Made by a program: the position numbers and the translations under genes. Shown here piece after piece: positions 1 to 8,009 of a stretch of DNA of 64,000 nt (positions are counted from its first letter, which is position 1; every line of letters begins with the position of its first letter). Below the pieces are notes generated by a model. The model saw only the letters and a list, made by a program, of their open reading frames with translations, was not told the origin of the DNA and ran no database searches. The DNA is from Halorussus gelatinilyticus (GTDB taxonomy: Archaea > Halobacteriota > Halobacteria > Halobacteriales > Haladaptataceae): the NCBI RefSeq assembly GCF_023238445.1, contig NZ_CP096658.1:1116001-1180000 (forward strand), given 5' to 3'.

Positions 1-3000
1 CTTCTTGGTGTCTATCTTGATGGTCTCGGACTGGATGACTTCGCGGTTGCCCGCTTCGTCCACGCTGTAGAACTCGACGGTGTATTCGCCGTCGGCCGTG
101 AGTCGGATACCCTCGTTCGCGTTGTACTCGGTCCAACTACTGGACCCGTTGAGACGGTACTTCGTCGCGTTCAGCCCGCTGTACAACTCGATTGTTGAGA
201 GCGTGACGTTCACGTCCGACGTGTACCACCCTTGGCGGTCCTCGCTGACGTTCGTCGTGAGAGCGGTCGTCGGAACGAACGTGTCGATCTTGAACGAGGT
301 GGACTCGTTCTCGACGTTGCCGGCCGCGTCGGTCGTCCGGTACTCGACGGTGTGGCTTCCGTCGGTCGAGACGGTGAAGTTCCCGTCGTAGGTCTGCCAG
401 TCACCGCCGTCAACACGATACTCGATTCCGGTGACGCTGGAACCACCGTCGGTCGCCGAGAGGTTCACCTCGACAGACGAGGTGTGCCACCCGTTCGTCG
501 TTCCGTCGGAGTCGAGTGTGACCGACGTGTTCGGCGCGTGCGTGTCGAGCAGGAACTTCTGGACGAGCGGTCGTTCCGAGTTGCCGCGCGTGTCGGTCAC
601 GCTCGCGAAGAGCGTGACGGTACCGTCCGACAGTCCGGCCGCGTCCACCGTGAAGTTCCCGCGGTAGATTCCGTCGTCGCCCTCGCTGAGAGCGGGTGTC
701 CCACCGCCGAGTTCGGCGGCGTCGGCGGTGACGCTCTCGACGTCCGAGAGCGCGTCCGAGACGGCGAGCGCGACCGAGACGCGTTCGCCGTCGCCGACGA
801 CCACGTCACCGCCTTCGGTCGTCAGGTCGTGGACCGTGACGCTCGGCCCGGTCGTGTCCGCCACCACCGAGTCGGTCTGGTCGCTCGCGCCGTCGTTGCC
901 GTCGGCGTCCTCGGCGTCGCGGAGCGCCGCCTCGAAGGTGCCGTCGGTGCCGTCCGAGACGTTCGCGCGGTAGACGTAGGTGGCCGACTCGTTCGTCTCG
1001 GTGAAGTCGGCGCGCGTCAGCGTCCCCGACGCGTCGCCGCCGAGTCTGACCGTGACGTTCGACAACTGCTCGTCGGACTCGAAGCGCACGTCCACGTCCT
1101 GTCCGGTCGCGGTCACGTCGAACGCCGAGATGGTCGGGGTGACGGTGTCCAACTCGAACGTAACGTTCCGGTCGGAGTCGGTCATCGTGAGCGACCGGGT
1201 ATGGACCTGCCGCGGGAAGCGCGTGCTGTTCTCCGGCGGTTTGACCGTTACCGACACGTCGCCCACGAACTCCATCCCGCGGCGGCCGGACGCTCGCGGG
1301 ACCATGTAGCCCTCGGCGTCCGTCGGCGTGAAGACGAAGTCGGCGGTCGCACCTGCACGCGAGTGCGTGAGGTTCACGCTCGCGTTCTCGACCGGGTTAC
1401 CGGCCTCGTCCACGACCCTGACGTTCAACAGCGGTGCGTTCGGCAGGTCTAACCGGCCGAGGTCGACGTCGCTGGTCGCGTTCACGCGGTCCAGCGCGTA
1501 CACGTCCGGCACGCCGTCGCGGGGGTACGACTCGCCGTCGGGCGTACTCTGATAGAACTCGACGTTGTAGGGTCGCCCCTCGTGAAGACCCTCCGCCGTG
1601 AAGTTCCCCGTCGCGTTCGTGTAACTGTAGGGCCAATGGTCGGCCGACTCGTTGATGACGGAGACGAACCCGTCGGTCACGGGATTCCCGCCGGCGTCGC
1701 GTATCTGTCCGGAGACGTTGACCGTCCGATGTACCGTGACCGTGACGTTGGTGTCGCTCGTCACCGTGAGATTTCGCACGGCGGTCTCGTCCGCGAACCG
1801 GTTGGCGTTCGGCGGCCCGACCGCTACCGACACGTCGCCGGTGACCTCGACGCCGCGGGTCGTGCTGGACGCGGTCGACCTGAGATACCCCTCGGCGTCG
1901 GTCGTCATGTTGGAGAACGTCGCGTTCTCGCCGAGGCGACTGTGGGTGACGTTGACCGTCGCGTTCTCCACCGGATTGCCGAACTGGTCCACGGCCCGGA
2001 CGTTCAGGACCGACGCGCTCGGCACGGGGAGGTTGCCGAGCGAGGTATCGCCGCTGACGTTCAGCGCGTCGAGGACGTACACGTCGGCGGTGCCGTCGCG
2101 GGGGAACGTCGTGACGTTGCTCCGGAAGTTCTGGTAGTATCTGACCGCGTAGGAGTCGCCCTTCTCGACGCCGGTCGCCGAGAAGTTCCCCGTCGCATTC
2201 GTGTAGACGAGATTGAAGGTCCCGGTCGCGTCGCTGGAGACGGCGACGGCGTCGTTCGAGGAGTAGTTTCCGTCGGCGTCGTTCACCCGTCCGGAGACGG
2301 AGACGCCCTTGCTCTGTAGCGTGACGGTGAGGTTCCTGTCGCTCTGCACGTCGATGATGTCCGTGTACGTCGGCCCCTCGAACCGAGTGCTTCCGTCAGG
2401 CGGACCGACTCGGACGCGTACGTTCCCGACGACCTCGATGCCCGTAGTGCCGCCGGCGGAGAACGTCCCGTCGCTGCGGGTATCGCCGGTGAAATCGACG
2501 TGCGACCACGTACCGTTCTCGGTGCGGAAGTGCATCACTTCGACCTCGGCGTCCGGAACGGGGTCGCCGTTCTCGTCCACGACCGTCACGTTCAGGACGT
2601 GAGCCTTCGGGAGCCGCTCGGTTCCGAGGGCCGAGGAGTTTCGCCCGTTCACGATGTCGAGGTTGTAGAGGTCGGGGGACCCGTCGAGCGGCAGGTACGT
2701 CGAGTCGGGTCGGCTGAAGTTACCCTGGTAGTAGCCGACGGCGTACTTCCCCTCGATGCCGGTCGTGGACAGCGAGTAGGCTCCGGTTCCGTCGGTCCGA
2801 CCGCGGACGTTGTCCGTGGTGTTGATTCGGTAGGCGATGATCTCGTCGTCCTCGGCGGCGGTTCCGTCGGCTTCCTCGACGGTCCCGGAGTAGCTCACTC
2901 GGTCCGCCGCGGTCTCCTCGACCGACGGTATCGCGCCGTCGGCGTCCACGAGGCCGTATCCGGTCTCGGTGTTGGGTTCGTTGCCCCGCAGCGGGACCGC

Positions 3001-4665
3001 GGAGGACTGGAGACGTGACTGGACCTGTTCGGGCGTGAGACTCCCGTCCGCCGCGAGCATCAGCGCCGCGACGCCGGCGGTGTACGGCGTCGAAGCGGAG
3101 GTGCCGTAGAAGCTGTCGTACCCGGAGGTCGTCACGGCGTCCGGGGCCACGACGTCGGGTTTGAGACGGCCGTCGATGGTCGGTCCGCGCGAGGAGAAGC
3201 CCTCCAATCGGTTGTCCTCGTAGTTGATCGCGCCGACCGTGACGATGTTCCGGCCCGTACCGGGGACCGTGACGCTCCGGCCGCTGTTCCAGTACTCGGG
3301 GTCGGAGTCGCCGCGGAAGAACGCGTCGAACTTCGCAGAGCCGTTGGCGCTCCAGTTTTTGATACCGAGATACACCGGTTCGTTGACGTACTCGCGGATG
3401 TACTCGGTCGGTGCGTTCGAACCGTTCTGAGTCGTCTGTGAAACATCGACGATGCCACCGGTCGAGTTGTACAGATAGAAGTCGTAGTCTTCGTTTCGCG
3501 CGTCCCAGTCGTTCCACGTGACGTCGATGCGGAGATATCCCGATCCGCCGGCCGGCGTGACGTTCATCGTCTCGTCGCTCCCGCTGAAGTTCATCCACCG
3601 GTTACCGTCGGGGTCCGACCACGTGCCGTTCCAGTGACTCTGATGGCCGTCGTTCCCGGCCGAGGTGAACCACGTCGTCCCGCTCCGGACAGACTCGTTG
3701 ATTTCGCGGTTCATCTGGTCGGTACCGTCGAGCGGGCCGACGTTGTACCAGCTCATCGACATGGTCACCACGTCGGTCGAAGTGCTGGAGTTCAGCCACT
3801 CGACCGCGTTGTAGAACTCCGTGAGGGTGCCGACCTTCACCGCGATAATCGAGGCGTTCGGTGCGGTGTCGGCGACGAGTTCGGCGGTCGCGGTACCGTG
3901 TTCGCCCGACTGGTTGCTCATCGAGCGCGGGTCGGAGGCGCTGAAGTTCCGCCAATCGACGAGTTGGTCCGCAATTTCCGAGTTCGTCACGTCGAAGCCC
4001 GTGTCGATGACCGCGACCGTGACGTTCTCGCCGGTCACGCCCGCGTCGTGGGCGTTCCCGACGTCCATGTTCGAGATGCCTTCGCTGACTATCTCGTCGG
4101 TCTCGGGTCGCCGGGGGAGACGGGCGAACTCGACGGCCGAGGAGTCGGCGAGCGCCTGCACGGCCGGCGCGGGCACGCGCGCCTGCACGAGATTCTCGTG
4201 TCGGACCTGCACTTCGCCGCCGACGTTGCCGACCAGTCCGGCGACGGCGTCGCTCCGACCGGCGGTCGAGCGGACGACGACCTGCACGAACTCGGTGCTA
4301 CCCGTGCTGTCGGTGGACGGCCCGCTCGCGGCCGATTCGGCTCTGTCGAGAAGCGACGAGGAGATTTTCGGATTCGACTTCGCCATTGGCGGCGCGGACC
4401 CTTTCGAGGTTTCGTTAGTCCCCTCGGTAGTCGTGTCGTCGGTCGTCCGATTGGTGGTCTCGTCCGTCGTCGTCTCGTTCGTCGTCGCTGTCGTCGTCGT
4501 CTCGGTGAGCGTCGTGGTCGTCGTGTTCCCCGCCGTATTGCCCGCGGTGTTCCCGGCCACGAACGGGCCGGCGGACGTGACCGCCGAGGCCGGGACTGCC
4601 GCGGTCGCGGCCGAGACGACCAGCAGAATCGATAGCACGACCGCGGAGACGCGGTCGCCCGTCAT
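1..4665 (-). CDS. Halolysin-like S8 serine protease with repeat domains (C-terminus beyond window)
   Basis: Secreted subtilisin-family endopeptidase. All 1555 codons inside the window are open and no stop is reached, so the C-terminus lies outside. A hydrophobic signal segment spans about residues 10-30. A Thr/Asn-rich linker follows, then an inhibitor-like prodomain (about 110-190). The catalytic triad is visible: Asp221 in VIDTGF, His256 in GEHGTA and Ser523 in GTSAST. After the protease come three carboxypeptidase-regulatory-like units of about 190 residues (starting near 590, 785 and 978), each with VENA(S/T)VN and PRDG.(P/A)DVY signatures. Ig-like segments follow, then two OmpL47-type repeats with GW(H/Y)TS and DEAGN/DAAGN motifs (about 1370-1555). 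The ATG at 4665 is the first in-frame Met before the signal segment. The substrate cannot be inferred; extracellular or cell-surface location is likely. Confidence 0.93.
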   Translation of the reverse strand, partial: MTGDRVSAVVLSILLVVSAATAAVPASAVTSAGPFVAGNTAGNTAGNTTTTTLTETTTTATTNETTTDETTNRTTDDTTTEGTNETSKGSAPPMAKSNPKISSSLLDRAESAASGPSTDSTGSTEFVQVVVRSTAGRSDAVAGLVGNVGGEVQVRHENLVQARVPAPAVQALADSSAVEFARLPRRPETDEIVSEGISNMDVGNAHDAGVTGENVTVAVIDTGFDVTNSEIADQLVDWRNFSASDPRSMSNQSGEHGTATAELVADTAPNASIIAVKVGTLTEFYNAVEWLNSSTSTDVVTMSMSWYNVGPLDGTDQMNREINESVRSGTTWFTSAGNDGHQSHWNGTWSDPDGNRWMNFSGSDETMNVTPAGGSGYLRIDVTWNDWDARNEDYDFYLYNSTGGIVDVSQTTQNGSNAPTEYIREYVNEPVYLGIKNWSANGSAKFDAFFRGDSDPEYWNSGRSVTVPGTGRNIVTVGAINYEDNRLEGFSSRGPTIDGRLKPDVVAPDAVTTSGYDSFYGTSASTPYTAGVAALMLAADGSLTPEQVQSRLQSSAVPLRGNEPNTETGYGLVDADGAIPSVEETAADRVSYSGTVEEADGTAAEDDEIIAYRINTTDNVRGRTDGTGAYSLSTTGIEGKYAVGYYQGNFSRPDSTYLPLDGSPDLYNLDIVNGRNSSALGTERLPKAHVLNVTVVDENGDPVPDAEVEVMHFRTENGTWSHVDFTGDTRSDGTFSAGGTTGIEVVGNVRVRVGPPDGSTRFEGPTYTDIIDVQSDRNLTVTLQSKGVSVSGRVNDADGNYSSNDAVAVSSDATGTFNLVYTNATGNFSATGVEKGDSYAVRYYQNFRSNVTTFPRDGTADVYVLDALNVSGDTSLGNLPVPSASVLNVRAVDQFGNPVENATVNVTHSRLGENATFSNMTTDAEGYLRSTASSTTRGVEVTGDVSVAVGPPNANRFADETAVRNLTVTSDTNVTVTVHRTVNVSGQIRDAGGNPVTDGFVSVINESADHWPYSYTNATGNFTAEGLHEGRPYNVEFYQSTPDGESYPRDGVPDVYALDRVNATSDVDLGRLDLPNAPLLNVRVVDEAGNPVENASVNLTHSRAGATADFVFTPTDAEGYMVPRASGRRGMEFVGDVSVTVKPPENSTRFPRQVHTRSLTMTDSDRNVTFELDTVTPTISAFDVTATGQDVDVRFESDEQLSNVTVRLGGDASGTLTRADFTETNESATYVYRANVSDGTDGTFEAALRDAEDADGNDGASDQTDSVVADTTGPSVTVHDLTTEGGDVVVGDGERVSVALAVSDALSDVESVTADAAELGGGTPALSEGDDGIYRGNFTVDAAGLSDGTVTLFASVTDTRGNSERPLVQKFLLDTHAPNTSVTLDSDGTTNGWHTSSVEVNLSATDGGSSVTGIEYRVDGGDWQTYDGNFTVSTDGSHTVEYRTTDAAGNVENESTSFKIDTFVPTTALTTNVSEDRQGWYTSDVNVTLSTIELYSGLNATKYRLNGSSSWTEYNANEGIRLTADGEYTVEFYSVDEAGNREVIQSETIKIDTKK

Positions 4666-4712
4666 CTCAGCCCTCCGGTCGGCGTCGTCGGTCGGACTGA
4701 AGTTCTTTTTCT

Positions 4713-4723
4713 AACATATATGG
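4713..4723 (-). promoter_or_regulatory. TATA-like element upstream of the protease
   Basis: An AT-rich CCATATATGTT element on the minus strand lies about 50 bases before the protease start, within the 278-bp gap to the UPF0201 gene. It would give a leader of about 20-30 nt. Assigned by sequence resemblance only. I see no gene in this gap. Confidence 0.3.
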
Positions 4724-4943
4724 TTAGAGTCATTTTCGAAGCATTATATCAAGAGTTGATAAGTTTTTGTAATCGGGCAGTGGTGGTCGGGGAGGACGAG
4801 ATAGTCTATCGAAGCGGTAGCACCTCAGTAGACGTTTCGGCGGTCAGAGCGCCGAATCTACTCGGGATGCTCCGATGAGACGAAAAGAGAATCCGAAATA
4901 CGGTTAGTTGTGTTACAACGTAAATGTTTCCAAGTTTACTATT

Positions 4944-5363
4944 TCACTCGAAGTCGTCCGGCGTGATAGGTTTGCCCTCTTCGGTCGGCGGAGCGATGTG
5001 GTCCACGAACTCCTCGACGGTCGGCTGCTCGACGCGGACTCGGACGTGAATGTCGCCGAGTTCGTCGGGGGTGCCGACCGCGAAGTTGACGACGCCCTCG
5101 AAGGCCGCCTGCTTCTTCAGGTCGAACGAGAAGGTGTCGCCGCGCTGGGACTCGAAGAACTCCCCGCGGGCGGTGTCGAGAATCTCCTGTCGGTGGAGCA
5201 GTTCCGAGAAGTGGTCGAGCGAGTGGACCTCGGCGACGACTTCGCCGTGCTGTTCTTCGGGTTCCGCGCCGGGGAAGACGTTGGCGATGGCCGTGCCGAC
5301 GCGGTCCGCGATTTCGGTGTCTTCGACTGGTGCCGTAATCTGCACGTCGATGCTGTAGATCAT
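4944..5363 (-). CDS. UPF0201 family protein (coaE-operon type)
   Basis: A 139-residue acidic protein beginning MIYSIDVQI and resembling the archaeal UPF0201 family, conserved small proteins usually encoded next to a dephospho-CoA-kinase-like gene. The biochemical role is not established; an RNA-binding fold has been suggested for relatives. It follows the UPF0200 kinase-like gene by 27 bp on the same strand, so the two probably form an operon. Its length is normal for the family and it looks intact. Family assignment rests on recognised sequence character and this gene pairing. Confidence 0.8.
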   Translation of the reverse strand: MIYSIDVQITAPVEDTEIADRVGTAIANVFPGAEPEEQHGEVVAEVHSLDHFSELLHRQEILDTARGEFFESQRGDTFSFDLKKQAAFEGVVNFAVGTPDELGDIHVRVRVEQPTVEEFVDHIAPPTEEGKPITPDDFE

Positions 5364-5390
5364 GGTTTCGCTGGTAGTATTCGGTCGAAC

Positions 5391-5963
5391 TCAGGCTTCC
5401 TGGGCGCGCTCGCGGTCGAGTCCCGAGACGCCCTCGGTCAGTAGCGCGCGAATCTTCTCGTGGAACGCCTCCAGCGTGGCGGTGTTGTCGATGGTGGCGT
5501 CGGCGCGGGCGATGGCCTCGTCCATGCCGAACCCGCGCTCGCGCTCGTCGCGCTCTCGCAGGGTCTCGACGTCGGTGGCGTCCCGACCGCGCGACTGGAC
5601 GCGGTCGGCCCGGACCTCGAAGGGCGCTTCGATGCTGACCAGCGTGAACTCGTCGCCGAACGCCTCCACGAACCGCTCGACTTCGACGCCCGCGCGGATG
5701 CCGTCCACGAGGACGGTGTCGCTCCCTTCGAGCGCGTCCTCGATTATCGGCAACGACCGCTGAGCGATGGCGTCCGGGCCGTTCTCCTCGCGGAGCGCCC
5801 CCGCGATCTCGCCGTGGTGTTCGGCCGGGTCCAGCCCCCGCTCTCGACACTCGGCGCGAATCACGTCGCCCATGGTCACGACGGGAATCCCGAGTTCCTC
5901 GGCGACCGAGGCGGCCTCGCCCTTGCCGCTCCCCGGCAGACCCACGGTTCCGATTACTCTCAT
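5391..5963 (-). CDS. UPF0200 / dephospho-CoA-kinase-like P-loop NTPase
   Basis: A 190-residue P-loop protein with the Walker A motif GLPGSGKG at residues 7-14, a GDVIR nucleoside-kinase-like segment near residue 32, and VLVDGIR near residue 83 as the Walker B-like strand. It resembles archaeal UPF0200, annotated as AAA ATPase or dephospho-CoA kinase-like. A role in the last step of CoA synthesis has been proposed from similarity, but the true substrate is uncertain. The ATG at 5963 places the P-loop at the expected N-terminal position. It is the first gene of a pair with the UPF0201 gene. Confidence 0.82.
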   Translation of the reverse strand: MRVIGTVGLPGSGKGEAASVAEELGIPVVTMGDVIRAECRERGLDPAEHHGEIAGALREENGPDAIAQRSLPIIEDALEGSDTVLVDGIRAGVEVERFVEAFGDEFTLVSIEAPFEVRADRVQSRGRDATDVETLRERDERERGFGMDEAIARADATIDNTATLEAFHEKIRALLTEGVSGLDRERAQEA

Positions 5964-6093
5964 TGGATTCAGGTAGTGGTGAACGATGCATAAGCGCTGT
6001 GTTCCGCCGGGAATACAGTGAGAAAGTGCGTGAGACGTGCGAACCGAGATGAATCCTAAGACCTTTTGGAAGGCAATCCGAACGAGTCGGTGA

Positions 6094-6168
6094 GGGCACG
6101 TAGCTCAGTCTGGAGAGAGCGTCGGACTTCTAATCCGACGGTCGTGGGTTCAAATCCCATCGTGCCCG
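6094..6168 (+). tRNA. tRNA-Arg (anticodon UCU)
   Basis: Cloverleaf read by eye. The 7-bp acceptor stem GGGCACG/CGTGCCC has discriminator G at 6168. The anticodon stem TCGGA/TCCGA encloses the loop CTTCTAA with anticodon TCT. The T arm is GTGGG TTCAAAT CCCAT. No CCA is encoded and there is no intron. Its 3' 17 bases are repeated at 26888-26904, marking it as the integration site of the element that follows; the tRNA remains complete. Confidence 0.96.
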
Positions 6169-6169
6169 T
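6153..6169 (+). repeat. attL (tRNA-Arg 3' end)
   Basis: The 17 bases AATCCCATCGTGCCCGT cover the 3' half of the T arm, the acceptor strand and one base beyond the tRNA. An identical copy is at 26888-26904; the bases on both sides differ between the copies. Confidence 0.88.
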
Positions 6170-6425
6170 TCCGCTTCTGGATGGTCGGGATTCGACAGAC
6201 GACACGGAGTTCAGGCGTTCATCGCGGTCTGAACCGCGCCCGTTCTCGTCATCTCCCCCGACGCTGGTCGTCGTTGTCTGGCGATTACACTTGATTCGAC
6301 GTAGCATTGAGTGTTAAGTGCTCGGGTGCGACCTATCTGTGCGCCGGGTGCTGTGTGGGCCCTGTCTCAACGTGTTCTTCTGCACACAGAATGACTTATC
6401 TGGAGAATGTCTCGTCGTTCCGTGT

Positions 6426-6680
6426 ATGGCTATAGAAGACCTAGACCAGATGACGGTGGAAGCGTTGCTCGTCCTGCGGTACCACCACACCCGGATGATG
6501 GATGTCATAAACCAAACTGCCATAGAAGAAGTAGGGGACTTCTCGGCAAACAGGGAACTATTCCACACGCTAGGGGAACACAACGGGCAGATAGCAGAAG
6601 AATTGAAGCGGCGCGGCCACCCGCCCGAACTTGGTATTGACGACCACGATAGGGCGTTGCCGTACTACCTCCTGCCCTGA
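6426..6680 (+). CDS. Hypothetical small protein, first gene after attL
   Basis: An 84-residue protein starting MAIEDLDQMT and ending in PYYLLP. It is predicted to be helical, with paired His residues in RYHHTRMMD (about residue 20) and a second helix GEHNGQIAEELKRRGHP. I recognise no family. The ATG at 6426 is preferred over an in-frame upstream start at 6318 because the extra 36 residues are Cys/Arg-rich and untypical. It lies 257 bp inside attL and reads away from the tRNA. Confidence 0.6.
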   Translation: MAIEDLDQMTVEALLVLRYHHTRMMDVINQTAIEEVGDFSANRELFHTLGEHNGQIAEELKRRGHPPELGIDDHDRALPYYLLP

Positions 6681-6822
6681 CCCGCCAGTCCACCGACCCT
6701 TGAGAGAATCAGTGTTGAAGCGCGCGGAGGACAAGTCCCCGAGCGACCGGAGGTTAAGAATCGTTATCTACTTTTTTGCAAAGTCAGACTGAAGTGGGTT
6801 GTGAACGTCGATTGAAATGTAG

Positions 6823-6999
6823 ATGTCCTTAGATAGCCAACCCCCAGAGAGCGGACTGTGCGCCGAGTGGGCCCGAGCCGAAGCGCGGCGACGGGAGAAC
6901 GCCGAGGAAATGGACGGCGTCGACTCCGTCGACGAGATGATGGCGACCCGGGCCCTGTCCTCGCCGAGCGAGTCCGGGGGCGAGGGGGACGACAAGTGA
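6823..6999 (+). CDS. Small acidic hypothetical protein
   Basis: A 58-residue protein MSLDSQPPES...GEGDDK with an Arg/Glu-rich helix (WARAEARRRENAEEM) and an acidic tail. It has no recognised family. It overlaps the next gene by 4 bases (GTGA), the usual sign of translational coupling, and opens a run of five small plus-strand genes. Because it is so short, the support is mainly codon pattern and coupling. Confidence 0.6.
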   Translation: MSLDSQPPESGLCAEWARAEARRRENAEEMDGVDSVDEMMATRALSSPSESGGEGDDK

Positions 7000-7181
7000 C
7001 CAGGGTCGTGTCCGTCGAGTCCATCGACCGCGCGGCCAAGGTTGACACGACCTGCCCCGAGTGTGGCGCGCAGTCGGTGTTCCCCTCCCTCGTTCATGTC
7101 GACGGTGAATGGTCGTGCGGCTGGTGGTGCGACGACTGCATCGCCGAGGTGCGAGTCACTAACGGAAACGGAGGAGAGTGA
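6996..7181 (+). CDS. Small zinc-ribbon-like protein
   Basis: A 61-residue protein with a GTG start overlapping the previous stop. It carries CPECG (about residues 19-23) and a second pair in CGWWCDDC (about 42-49), spaced as in a small zinc ribbon. It probably binds zinc and perhaps nucleic acid or protein. Three bases separate it from the following gene. The function is unknown. Confidence 0.65.
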   Translation: MTRVVSVESIDRAAKVDTTCPECGAQSVFPSLVHVDGEWSCGWWCDDCIAEVRVTNGNGGE

Positions 7182-7184
7182 CTC

Positions 7185-7442
7185 ATGGAAGAGGAACACC
7201 CTGAGGCCGCGCGGGAAATCGAGGAGGAAATCAGACTCGTGAACGAGCAAATCGCGCGAATCGAAGTCTCCCGCGAAGCAGGAAACCCATCGGGGGCACC
7301 GCCGCGCCTGCCAGACATCTACATCCCCTCGCACATCCGTCGGATGTCGCTTGACGCCCTCGAATCGCACTTAGACAGATTGACTCGTGACCTAGAGCAA
7401 GCACAATCGGGCTGGCGAGTCGAGGAGGAGGGCAAGCGATGA
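7185..7442 (+). CDS. Small coiled-coil hypothetical protein
   Basis: An 85-residue protein with an N-terminal Glu/Arg-rich helix (PEAAREIEEEIRLVNEQIA), a Pro-rich linker with PPRLPDIYIP, and a second amphipathic helix with heptad-like leucines (LDALESHLDRLTRDLEQA). Likely a helical hairpin or coiled coil. It overlaps the next gene by 4 bases (ATGA). No family is recognised. Confidence 0.65.
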   Translation: MEEEHPEAAREIEEEIRLVNEQIARIEVSREAGNPSGAPPRLPDIYIPSHIRRMSLDALESHLDRLTRDLEQAQSGWRVEEEGKR

Positions 7443-7765
7443 AGGACAAGTGGGTCGTCTCCATCGACATCTTCGATGTGTTGCTGGAATTCGAGACGAG
7501 TCTGGAGACTGGAGCCTGCCTCGTAGAGGCAGAGTGCGACTGCGACTCAACCGAGTGCCGACACGAACACATCGCCGAGGTGCGGGTGCGGCATGTGTTC
7601 TCCACCGACGACTGGGGGTGGGACGACGAACAGGAGCGGTTGGGTCTCCTGGACGACGACGTGGAGGTCGTCGAAGCGCCCGCTCAGTGGCGGTCGTTGT
7701 TGGACGATGGCGACAGCAAGCAGACAGCCGACAGCAACTCCATTGTTCTCGGAAGCATCTTCTAA
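7439..7765 (+). CDS. Cys/His-containing hypothetical protein
   Basis: A 108-residue acidic protein. A compact CDCDSTECRHEH cluster near residues 32-43 could bind a metal ion and lies within a beta-rich N-terminal half (VVSIDIFDVLLEFETS). The C-terminal third is acidic and poorly conserved in character. It is coupled to its neighbours by a 4-base overlap upstream and a 3-base gap downstream. I do not recognise the family. Confidence 0.62.
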   Translation: MKDKWVVSIDIFDVLLEFETSLETGACLVEAECDCDSTECRHEHIAEVRVRHVFSTDDWGWDDEQERLGLLDDDVEVVEAPAQWRSLLDDGDSKQTADSNSIVLGSIF

Positions 7766-7768
7766 CGT

Positions 7769-7981
7769 ATGCGGGTCGACATCAGTTTCGTGGAACACGA
7801 ATCGAAGGTGACAATGGCTTTAATCGACGATTCCGGCGAGGAGTGGGAGCGCCTCGACGACGCATCGTTCGGGGGTCAAGATTTGAACGCCGAGGAAGTG
7901 CGCGAAGCGTGGGAGAGAGCCATTCTCAAAGAGGCGGACTGGATTCGGGCCCGCAACCGAGAGTGGGTCGACAACGAATAG
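7769..7981 (+). CDS. Small hypothetical protein, last of the plus-strand cassette
   Basis: A 70-residue acidic protein, MRVDISFVEHES...WVDNE, with an N-terminal beta hairpin and a C-terminal helix rich in Glu and Trp (EEVREAWERAILKEADWIRARN). It begins 3 bases after the previous stop and so belongs to the same five-gene unit. It ends just before the promoter region of the GmrSD-like gene. Confidence 0.62.
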   Translation: MRVDISFVEHESKVTMALIDDSGEEWERLDDASFGGQDLNAEEVREAWERAILKEADWIRARNREWVDNE

Positions 7982-8009
7982 GCATATTTGTGAGTATTTA
8001 CCTCGTTGT

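Noticed and set aside
232-1452. Long plus-strand ORF across the protease gene (also 3634-4635 and 3821-4714)
   Set aside because: Antisense shadow of the open minus-strand protease; Arg/Val-rich composition and no domain.
4939-6099. 386-codon minus-strand ORF
   Set aside because: Out-of-frame shadow of the UPF0200/UPF0201 genes; extremely Arg-rich and without motifs.
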